This document shows, piece after piece, positions 41,456-48,021 of a stretch of 48,021 bases of DNA (positions are counted from its first letter, which is position 1; each line of letters opens with the position of its first letter). The stretch lies in NCBI RefSeq assembly GCF_938074695.1, contig NZ_CALJEM010000062.1, forward strand, positions 1-48,021, in the 5' to 3' direction. Source of the DNA: an uncultured Thermosynechococcus sp. Its GTDB lineage: Bacteria; Cyanobacteriota; Cyanobacteriia; Thermosynechococcales; Thermosynechococcaceae. Under the pieces are notes generated by a model, which searched no databases, was not told the origin of the DNA, and saw nothing but the letters and a program-made list of their open reading frames with translations. The position numbers and the translations under genes are program-made.

Positions 41456-42018
41456 TCAGGGAAATGAAAACTCTAGTTGTTTTGCTGCGGACAAGCGAAT
41501 CGCGGGCTGCGGTGATTTCACTTCAGGGGTATTCAATATTTGTGGACACGGACTAGACCAAGCAAATTGAGCATAGGGCGGCAAGTCATTGTGGATTCCT
41601 ACTATGAATAGCCGCTGTCGCTTTTGGAGAAGGCGATAGAATAGGGCATTGAGCAACCGCGGTGAAGCTAAGGTATAACCGATTTCTGAAAGTACAGATC
41701 CAATGGTTTTGATGGTACGCCCGCGATCATGGCTTAACAAACCCCGCACATTTTCGCCCAAGAACAGTTTGGGTTGAACTTCCTTGATAGCTCTGGCGAA
41801 CTCAAAAATAACGTGCCATGGGTATCTGTAAAGCCCAACCTGTCTCCTGCATAGAAGTCTGGACAAGGGAATCCGCGGGTCAAGATGCCAATTTCTGTCT
41901 TGATGGAACGCTCCTAGTTCAGGCTGCAAATATCCGCCTTAATCACCTGCCACTGAGGACGATTTTGCCCTAGCGTATTACAGGCGTCTTTATCAATTTC
42001 ATTTTGATGAACTTCCAT
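41456..42018 (-). pseudogene. C5 cytosine DNA methyltransferase pseudogene
   Basis: Pieces of a 5-methylcytosine methyltransferase are spread over two frames. From ATG 42018 one frame reads NEIDKDACNTLGQNRPQW (motif II region) to an in-frame TAG at 41914-41916. The same frame continues as TRGFPCPDFYAGDRLGF, which holds the catalytic PC motif IV region, up to HGTLF. There a missing A in the run 41804-41808 shifts the frame. The next frame carries FEFARAIKEVQPKLFLGENVRGLL (ENV, motif VI) and motif VIII-like RQRLFIVGI, ending in a stop at 41456. Motif I (FxGxG) is lost at the front, and target-recognition and motif IX-X regions at the end. No partner restriction enzyme is present. Confidence 0.88.
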
Positions 42019-42198
42019 TAAACTTTTCCTGATATTTTTATAATATTTTTGGTGTCAAACAGGAGCACAACCGATGCGCCAGGAAAAGTCTCTATTAAGA
42101 TTTTTGTCACTTTTGACATTTTCGTAACAAAGTGGTCAAGCCTAACCTCCCCTGAAATACTGGAGAAGGAGTCCCGCAGGATTGGGGGCAAGCTGGTT

Positions 42199-44433
42199 GT
42201 GGCATATCCCTTGCATGTTGCTTTTATTTGGCACCAACACCAACCCCTCTATAAAAGCTGCCGTAGCGGTCAATACCTATTGCCCTGGGTACGGCTCCAC
42301 GGCAGCAAGGATTACCTAGACCTCATTCTTGTCTTGGCCAAGTATCCCCGCCTCAAACAGACAATTAACCTTGTCCCCTCACTGTTGCTGCAAATTCAGG
42401 ACTATGTCAACGGCACGGCGCTCGATCCCTACCTTACGGCGACCCTGACGCCGGTGGAACAGCTTACGGATCAACAGCGCTGGTTTATCATTGAGCATTT
42501 CTTTGATGCCCACCACCGCACCATGATTGATCCCCATCCCCGCTATCGGGAACTCTACCAGCAGCGGCAAACTAAGGGGAAAACTTGGTGTTGGCAACAC
42601 TGGCAGCCCCAAGACTATGGGGATCTCTTGGCGTGGCACAACTTAGCTTGGATTGATCCGCTGTATTGGGAGGAGCCAGAGATTGCGCAGTGGTTGTCCA
42701 AAGGGCGGGATTTTAGCCTCAGCGATCGCCAGCGAATCATTGCCAAACAGCGAGAGATTCTTAGCCAAATCATTCCCCAGCACCGTGCCCTGCAGGAGGC
42801 GGGTCAAATTGAAGTGACCACCACGCCCTACACCCACCCCATTTTGCCCCTCTTAGTGGACACCGACGCTGCCAAGGTGGCAGTTCCCAATATTGCCTTG
42901 CCCCAACAGCGGTTTCAATATCCTGAAGATGTTTCGCGGCATCTGCGGCGGGCGCGAGTTCTCTATGAGCAATTCTTTGGGCGATCGCCCCGCGGCCTGT
43001 GGCCCTCAGAGCAAGCCGTCAGTCCCGCCATTCTCGAACCCATTCTGGAGCAGGGGTTTAAGTGGATTTGTGCCGATGAAGCCGTTTTGGGGTGGACAAC
43101 GGGAACCTACTTTCACCGCAATGAACGGGGAGTGGTGCAACAGGCTGAGGTTCTTTATCAACCCTATCGCTTAACCACGGCGCGCGGCGATCTGAACATT
43201 GTCTTTCGCGATCACCGCCTCTCGGATTTGATTGGGTTTACCTACAGTGCCATGGCTCCCGAAGCGGCAGCCGCCGATTTACTCCAGCAGCTGGAGGGCA
43301 TTCGCCAACAACTCCTTGCCCATGAAGGCAGTGGTGGATCGAGCTTGGAACAGCCTTGGCTAGTGACAATTGCCCTTGATGGTGAAAACTGCTGGGAGTA
43401 CTATCCCCGCGATGGTCTGCCCTTCTTGGAGGCGCTCTACCAAGGTCTGAGTGAGAGTGAGCACTTTGCCTGTGTCTCTGTGGCGGAGTATCTACAACAG
43501 TACCCGCCGCGGGCGGTGATTTCAGGCTCCTCCCTCCACAGCGGCTCGTGGATTGACGGCAATTTCTGCACTTGGATTGGCGATCCGGTCAAAAACAAGG
43601 CTTGGGACTATCTAGCGGCGGCTCGCCAAACCCTTGAGCGCCATCCCGAAGCCACGGAAACAAACAATCCAGCGGCATGGCAAGCCCTTTTGGCGGCGGA
43701 AGGTTCCGACTGGTTCTGGTGGTTTGGTGAAGGCCACTCCTCGAACCACGATGCCGTGTTTGATCAGCTTTTCCGCGAGCACTTGATGGCCCTTTACACG
43801 GCACTGGGGGAGCCAGTTCCGGAGGGACTCCACGATCCCTTGGAAGTCCATGAAGCTAAGGCCACCTACCCGCCCCAAGGCTTTATTCACCCTGCAATTG
43901 ATGGCAAAGGCGATGAGCAGGACTGGAACTTTGCGGGTCGCATTCAAATTGGCGGCAGCCGAGGGACGATGCACCGCCAAACCCTAGTCAATCGCCTCTG
44001 GTATGGGGTAGATCACCTGAATATCTATTTGCGCCTCGATGCGCCTAGCCAAAAACAGCCCTTTGGGACTGACATCAGTACCGTGCACTTTTGCTGGTAC
44101 TACCCCAACATGGTGACCTACAATAGCCCTCTTTCTGACCTGCAGGATTGTCCCGCTGAGGCGCCCCTCAACTACCTGTACCACCATCAATTGGTGATTG
44201 ACCTTGAAAAGCAGCTGCTCACCTTCAAAGAGGCGATCGCCAACTATCAATGGGAAGAGCGCCCCACCCATGCCCGCTATGCCGTGGGCACCTGTCTAGA
44301 AGTGGCCATTCCGTGGGCAGATCTGCACCTGTATCCCGACTGTGGCCTTCACCTGTTAATTGTGTTGGCTCAGGATGGCTATTACATAGATCATCTGCCC
44401 CCGGAGCAACTGCTCGTTTTGACCGCACCCTAG
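42199..44433 (+). CDS. Glycoside hydrolase family 57 protein
   Basis: This 744-residue enzyme starts MAYPLHVAFIWHQHQP, the GH57 region 1. Probable nucleophile E271 lies in GLWPSEQAVSP and the acid/base D394 in TIALDGENCWEYY; both fit GH57 regions 3 and 4. The C-terminal third (about 560-744) is a DUF3536-like or carbohydrate-binding beta-rich domain. GH57 enzymes include alpha-amylases, amylopullulanases and glucanotransferases, so a role in glycogen or maltodextrin metabolism is likely. GTG at 42199 with GGGGG ten bases upstream is chosen over a start at 42049, which would add 50 residues of odd composition. Confidence 0.88.
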   Translation: MAYPLHVAFIWHQHQPLYKSCRSGQYLLPWVRLHGSKDYLDLILVLAKYPRLKQTINLVPSLLLQIQDYVNGTALDPYLTATLTPVEQLTDQQRWFIIEHFFDAHHRTMIDPHPRYRELYQQRQTKGKTWCWQHWQPQDYGDLLAWHNLAWIDPLYWEEPEIAQWLSKGRDFSLSDRQRIIAKQREILSQIIPQHRALQEAGQIEVTTTPYTHPILPLLVDTDAAKVAVPNIALPQQRFQYPEDVSRHLRRARVLYEQFFGRSPRGLWPSEQAVSPAILEPILEQGFKWICADEAVLGWTTGTYFHRNERGVVQQAEVLYQPYRLTTARGDLNIVFRDHRLSDLIGFTYSAMAPEAAAADLLQQLEGIRQQLLAHEGSGGSSLEQPWLVTIALDGENCWEYYPRDGLPFLEALYQGLSESEHFACVSVAEYLQQYPPRAVISGSSLHSGSWIDGNFCTWIGDPVKNKAWDYLAAARQTLERHPEATETNNPAAWQALLAAEGSDWFWWFGEGHSSNHDAVFDQLFREHLMALYTALGEPVPEGLHDPLEVHEAKATYPPQGFIHPAIDGKGDEQDWNFAGRIQIGGSRGTMHRQTLVNRLWYGVDHLNIYLRLDAPSQKQPFGTDISTVHFCWYYPNMVTYNSPLSDLQDCPAEAPLNYLYHHQLVIDLEKQLLTFKEAIANYQWEERPTHARYAVGTCLEVAIPWADLHLYPDCGLHLLIVLAQDGYYIDHLPPEQLLVLTAP

Positions 44434-44523
44434 TCCCTGAGGGGAAGCGGGAAAGGGAGGGTCGAGAGTAAATAATTTGCAGCAAGAAATTATTTTCTGC
44501 GTACCAAAGTTCTGTAAGCTCAG

Positions 44524-44537
44524 AGAGGAAACCTCTG
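44524..44537 (+). promoter_or_regulatory. Small hairpin in the glpX leader
   Basis: AGAGG-AAA-CCTCT forms a five-pair stem with a three-base loop about 30 bases before the glpX ribosome site. It may stabilise or tune the leader; it has no T run and is not a terminator. Confidence 0.25.
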
Positions 44538-44568
44538 CGGGATCAACTTGTGCTGTTAGGAGGGTTGT

Positions 44569-45612
44569 GTGGATAACGTCATCGGCTTAGAGATTATTGA
44601 AGTGGTGGAACAAGCGGCAATTGCCGCCGCACGCTGGATGGGCAAAGGCGATAAACACATGGCGGATCAGGCAGCCGTAGATGCCATGCGCAACCGCATG
44701 AATCAAATCCATATGCGCGGTCGCATTGTGATTGGCGAAGGGGAACGGGATGAAGCCCCGATGCTCTACATCGGCGAAGAAGTGGGTATCTGTACCCGTC
44801 CTGATGCTGCCCAATACTGTAACCCCGAAGAACTGATTGAAATTGACATTGCCGTTGACCCCTGCGAAGGGACAAACCTCTGCGCCTATGGCCAACCGGG
44901 ATCAATGGCAGTGCTGGCTATTTCCGAAAAAGGGGGGTTGTTTGCAGCTCCCGACTTTTATATGAAGAAACTGGCGGCGCCCCCTGCTGCTAAGGGCAAA
45001 GTGGACATTCGCAACTCGGCAACAGAAAACCTGAAAATTCTCTCGGAATGCCTTGATCGCGCCGTTGATGAATTGGTGGTGGTGGTCATGAAGCGCGATC
45101 GCCACAATGATCTCATTCAAGAAATTCGGGACGCCGGTGCCCGTGTCCAACTCATTACCGATGGCGACGTTTCGGCGGCTCTCTCCTGTGCCTTTTCTGG
45201 TACCAATATTCACGCCCTCATGGGGATTGGCGCTGCGCCCGAAGGGGTGATTTCCGCTGCGGCCATGCGGGCCTTGGGCGGGCACTTTCAAGGACAATTG
45301 GTCTATGATCCCGCGGTGGTCATGACTAAGGAATGGGCCAATCGCACCCGCGAAGGCAACCTTGAGGAGCTGAAAAAAGCCGGCATTACCGATCCCGATA
45401 AAGTCTATGAGGCGGAGGAATTAGCTTCTGGGGAAACGGTTCTCTTTGCCGCCTGTGGCATCACCCCTGGCATGCTCATGAAAGGGGTGCGTTTCTTCAA
45501 GGGGGGTGCCCGTACTCAATCGCTGGTCATTTCCACGCAGTCGAAAACAGCGCGCTTTGTGGATACGATCCACATGTTCGATAAGCAGCTGAAGTCGCTC
45601 CAGTTGTACTAA
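44569..45612 (+). CDS. glpX: Class II fructose-1,6-/sedoheptulose-1,7-bisphosphatase
   Basis: This 347-residue enzyme hydrolyses FBP and SBP in the Calvin cycle and gluconeogenesis. It has [36 protein letters not shown] (metal-binding DPxEGT) and GDVSAAL, all marks of GlpX-type bisphosphatases; cyanobacterial members act on both sugars. The start is GTG at 44569 behind an AGGAGG at 44558-44563. A strong hairpin terminator follows. The partner class I enzyme is not in the window. Confidence 0.96.
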   Translation: MDNVIGLEIIEVVEQAAIAAARWMGKGDKHMADQAAVDAMRNRMNQIHMRGRIVIGEGERDEAPMLYIGEEVGICTRPDAAQYCNPEELIEIDIAVDPCEGTNLCAYGQPGSMAVLAISEKGGLFAAPDFYMKKLAAPPAAKGKVDIRNSATENLKILSECLDRAVDELVVVVMKRDRHNDLIQEIRDAGARVQLITDGDVSAALSCAFSGTNIHALMGIGAAPEGVISAAAMRALGGHFQGQLVYDPAVVMTKEWANRTREGNLEELKKAGITDPDKVYEAEELASGETVLFAACGITPGMLMKGVRFFKGGARTQSLVISTQSKTARFVDTIHMFDKQLKSLQLY

Positions 45613-45640
45613 GCCCTGCAATCAGTGAAAGACTCATGGA

Positions 45641-45665
45641 CTCCCTCCCTGCGAGGGGGTTTTCT
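45641..45665 (+). terminator. Rho-independent terminator of glpX
   Basis: A CTCCCTC stem (45641-45647) pairs with GAGGGGG (45653-45659; one G-T pair) around CCTGC and is followed by ttttctt. It lies 28 bases after the glpX stop and upstream of the chosen pgsA start. Confidence 0.75.
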
Positions 45666-45686
45666 TATTGTCTCAGGGGAATGATC

Positions 45687-46193
45687 ATGCCCTTCAACCT
45701 AGCCACCACTCTTACCCTTGCTCGCCTGTTAATCGTACCAGTCATTGTGGGCTTGCTCTCCTTCAATGACGGTGTGGTCTATCGCTGGTGGGGGGTGGGG
45801 CTGTTTCTGGTGGCTGCCCTCACCGATTGGCTGGATGGCTATATTGCCCGCCGTTTCCATCAGGTCACAGATTTGGGCAAGGTGCTTGATCCACTGGTGG
45901 ATAAGTTGCTGATCCTTGTGCCCCTTTTACTCTGTATTGAGTGGGGAGAGGTGCCCGCCTGGTCAGTGGCCTTAATTCTCTTTCGGGAACTGGGGATTGC
46001 CAGTTGGCGGGTGCAGCAACCGCAAATTCAGGGGGCAAACCTCTGGGGGAAAGCAAAAACGGTCAGTCAGATTGTGGCCGTAGCCCTACTTTTGGCTCCT
46101 TTACCTCCCAGTTGGCAAGGGGGAATTCTCACTGTCTATGGGGGGGCGATCGCCCTGACATTAATTTCGGGGGTACTTTATCTGCGGGGTTGA
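45687..46193 (+). CDS. pgsA: CDP-diacylglycerol--glycerol-3-phosphate 3-phosphatidyltransferase
   Basis: This 168-residue membrane enzyme makes phosphatidylglycerol-phosphate, the step leading to PG, a lipid needed in photosystems. It has the CDP-alcohol phosphotransferase motif DGx2ARx8Gx3Dx3D as DGYIARRFHQVTDLGKVLDPLVD and about five helices. The ATG at 45687 with AGGGGA at the right distance is preferred; an earlier ATG would put the glpX terminator inside the gene. The last 16 bases overlap the convergent hydrolase gene. Confidence 0.92.
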   Translation: MPFNLATTLTLARLLIVPVIVGLLSFNDGVVYRWWGVGLFLVAALTDWLDGYIARRFHQVTDLGKVLDPLVDKLLILVPLLLCIEWGEVPAWSVALILFRELGIASWRVQQPQIQGANLWGKAKTVSQIVAVALLLAPLPPSWQGGILTVYGGAIALTLISGVLYLRG

Positions 46194-47836
46194 GTCCCAA
46201 TGCGCCCCGCCAGCGCCTCCTGCAGCTGCTGGGGATTTATGTCCTCCACCCAATAGGCTTGAAAGGTTGGCTGTGCCACTTGGCCAACAAATGTTTGACT
46301 TAAGAAGGGGCGCAACCGCTCATTGTGTTGATTAAACACCCCAAAGAAGGCAGCACTCACCCCCTTGAAAAAGGGCTGAGCCAACTGCGGATTTGGGCCA
46401 ATGAGATCACGGGGTACCGGCAACACCCCCGCTTCGCTAACCCCCACCGCCGAGAAGTGGGTACCGGGCACGAGCATGGCCAAATACTTGGGCTGGGCTT
46501 GCAACCACGTAAAGGGTAAGACCTGCTCCTCTAACGGTGGCGCAAAGACATCTTTGCTACTGGAAATAATCAGCGTAGGCACCTGGATATTAGCCATGCC
46601 CCGCTCGCCAATGAGGATACTGCTCACTGGATTGACGGCAATCACAGACTTGACCCGTGAATCTGCTGGGATAGAGGGAGCATTGGCAAGACCAAGACTG
46701 CGGCATTGCAGGGGCACTGAGATGTTAAAGATAAAGAGATCATTCGCCGCTGCCAGACAACGTTGTTGGACAGCGTTCCAGTCAACGGTCCCCCCCGCTG
46801 CCGCCAGTACCGTAAAGCCCCCCATCGAGTGACCAAAAAGACCGACATTGTTAGTGTCAATTTTTAGGGCAGGGTCTTTGTCAACGAAAGCCGCCACGGC
46901 ATCTATGGCCAACTTTAGGTCGAGGGGGCGCTGCGCCCAGTCCTTGGGCAAATTCTCATAGTCTAGGGGCGCCCCTGAAAGGAAACTCCCAATCCGACGG
47001 GTATCAGAACCGGGGTGAGTGACTGCCAACACCGCTAGACCATAACTGGCTAAGTGCTCTGCCAAGTAGGCAAACGTTGTGCGGTCGGAGGCTAAGCCGT
47101 GGGAAATGACAATCAGAGGGGCAGGTGCAGTGATTCCCGTTGGGACATAGAGATCTGCGGGAATCGGCCCTGTGGTGCGATTGGGATTGGTAAATTCGAG
47201 CCTTTGCTTTTGCCATTGGAAAGGCCCCTTTTGCGCAGGTGTGCGTCCGCTGGCCGGCAGAGCCGTTCTGGGTTGGCGCTGCGCCAGCCGTTCGATAAAC
47301 TTTTGAGTCCGCTGCTGTTGATTAATGGCACGGGTAAATGCCCCAATCGCTTTCAAGCCGAGTTCACCGTTGACTTTCAGACTCTTGCTCGGAAAGGCCT
47401 GCAACACCGATAGAAGTGTAATTCCTGAGGGAGAGGTGGCGGCAGTTTTCAGGGCTTCCCCCAGAGCTTGGGCGCCGTTGAGATCATTTTCTGTCCGAAT
47501 GACTTGGCCGATACGCTCTAAAAAGGTTTGACCAATGGGACTTTTGACAAATTGACCGACGGTGGTCGGCTCTAGGTTCATCCGTGTGGTCAAGCTCTCC
47601 CGTAGGTTTGGCTCTTGATCACTGGGCAGGAGGCGAATTAAAAATCTGAGTTCAGGACTGGCATGACCCGTTTTGACAAAGGTGGCAAGGTCGCTGACTT
47701 GAATGCTAAATGTGCCAAAGGGCGGATAAACAAGGCTAATTTGTTCGGCAGCGAGGCCGGTATGTGCCCAAAATGTTGCAGCCACACCCAATAGGGGGAG
47801 CCACTGCCCTTTTTTTCCTGTGCGCGCGATCGCCAT
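46178..47836 (-). CDS. Secreted alpha/beta hydrolase with DUF1400 domain
   Basis: This 552-residue protein has a signal peptide (LPLLGVAATFWAHTGLAA), an N-terminal DUF1400 domain (about 30-150; EQISLVYPPFGTFSIQVSDL) and an alpha/beta hydrolase domain with VISHGLASDRTTFAYLAEHL and the nucleophile S337 in GHSMGG. It resembles secreted dienelactone-hydrolase-like or PAF-acetylhydrolase-like enzymes of cyanobacteria; the substrate is unknown. The ATG at 47836 follows a poor ribosome site. It converges with pgsA. Confidence 0.9.
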   Translation of the reverse strand: MAIARTGKKGQWLPLLGVAATFWAHTGLAAEQISLVYPPFGTFSIQVSDLATFVKTGHASPELRFLIRLLPSDQEPNLRESLTTRMNLEPTTVGQFVKSPIGQTFLERIGQVIRTENDLNGAQALGEALKTAATSPSGITLLSVLQAFPSKSLKVNGELGLKAIGAFTRAINQQQRTQKFIERLAQRQPRTALPASGRTPAQKGPFQWQKQRLEFTNPNRTTGPIPADLYVPTGITAPAPLIVISHGLASDRTTFAYLAEHLASYGLAVLAVTHPGSDTRRIGSFLSGAPLDYENLPKDWAQRPLDLKLAIDAVAAFVDKDPALKIDTNNVGLFGHSMGGFTVLAAAGGTVDWNAVQQRCLAAANDLFIFNISVPLQCRSLGLANAPSIPADSRVKSVIAVNPVSSILIGERGMANIQVPTLIISSSKDVFAPPLEEQVLPFTWLQAQPKYLAMLVPGTHFSAVGVSEAGVLPVPRDLIGPNPQLAQPFFKGVSAAFFGVFNQHNERLRPFLSQTFVGQVAQPTFQAYWVEDINPQQLQEALAGRIGTQPRR

Positions 47837-48004
47837 CGCCGAACCCCCTTTAGGTAATCACTAGCCCTATTGTAGTTTACAAGGTCACTTGCAATTAATT
47901 TTCAAGGACTGGCGGCCGCAGTGACCAGTTCCCCATCTTTGAAAAACGCTGTGAAGGGCTGGCGGTGTGGTATGGTGCTTTTGGAAAAAATAGGGAACCT
48001 GCGC

Positions 48005-48021
48005 ATGAGTGAGGATGCTGT
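48005..48021 (+). CDS. First codons of a gene cut by the window end
   Basis: ATG at 48005 with AGGGAA upstream starts the peptide MSEDA before the window ends. A TATGGT at 47971-47976 may be a -10. Five codons are too few to name the gene. Confidence 0.35.

Noticed and set aside
42049-42198. Fifty-residue N-terminal extension of the GH57 enzyme
   Set aside because: It lacks family similarity and a ribosome site; GTG 42199 gives the conserved family start.
1-48021. CRISPR array, rRNA, intact transposase, prophage
   Set aside because: I saw no regularly spaced direct repeats, no rRNA core motifs, no full transposase and no phage structural genes.

Overview
The window looks like chromosomal DNA of a unicellular, probably thermophilic cyanobacterium. 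The best guess is Thermosynechococcus or a close relative; this is an inference from memory of protein sequences, not a database match. The evidence is a photosystem II D1 gene (psbA), a Calvin-cycle type gap2, a cyanobacterial class II FBPase/SBPase (glpX), many families largely confined to cyanobacteria (DUF1830, DUF1818, DUF3172, DUF2499, DUF4359, MEKHLA, an RRM-type Rbp) and the very frequent octamer GCGATCGC (HIP1).

Layout. 1-5.7 kb (minus strand): 5' part of psbA, a possible decayed gene, an ABC-2 exporter operon (ATPase, permease, GldG-like protein) and a metallo-beta-lactamase-fold protein without the usual metal motif. 5.8-8.2 kb: a trpG/pabA-type amidotransferase divergent from a HAD phosphatase, then a RibD-like reductase coupled to a DUF1830 gene. 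8.5-15.1 kb (plus): a B12-binding-type radical SAM protein, gap2, a class V aminotransferase, MEKHLA, DUF389, an IS200/IS605-type right-end remnant and ilvE. 15.1-18.8 kb (minus): an RsbW-like ATPase, a kinase-TIR-AAA fusion and DUF4359. 18.8-26.4 kb (plus): tRNA-His, a peptide-binding lipoprotein, tlyA, an amino-acid permease, 2-Cys peroxiredoxin, a duplicated-module membrane protein, a probably frameshifted M50-like protease gene, peroxiredoxin Q and a Nudix hydrolase. 26.4-33.9 kb (minus): a tightly packed run rbp, DUF3172, mlaE, DUF1818, GAF sensor, feoB, cobI. 34-36.4 kb (plus): an unassigned transcribed-looking leader, a small secreted protein and malic enzyme. 36.4-42 kb (minus): an SLH porin-like protein, a CPA-type antiporter, DUF2499, a zinc alcohol dehydrogenase and the wreck of a C5 DNA methyltransferase. 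42.2-48 kb: a GH57 glycosidase, glpX, pgsA, a convergent DUF1400 alpha/beta hydrolase and the first codons of a further gene.

How the genes fit together. Most are housekeeping genes: carbon metabolism (gap2, glpX, malic enzyme, GH57), amino acids (trpG, ilvE), peroxide defence (two peroxiredoxins), membrane lipid and transport functions, and metal/tetrapyrrole metabolism (feoB, cobI). The most unusual items are the kinase-TIR-ATPase fusion, the GAF pseudo-kinase translationally coupled to feoB and cobI, the D1 protein that seems to mix two paralogue types, and four traces of decay or mobility (a decayed ORF after gldG, the IS remnant, the methyltransferase pseudogene, and the split M50 gene). 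I found no CRISPR array, no rRNA and no intact transposase.
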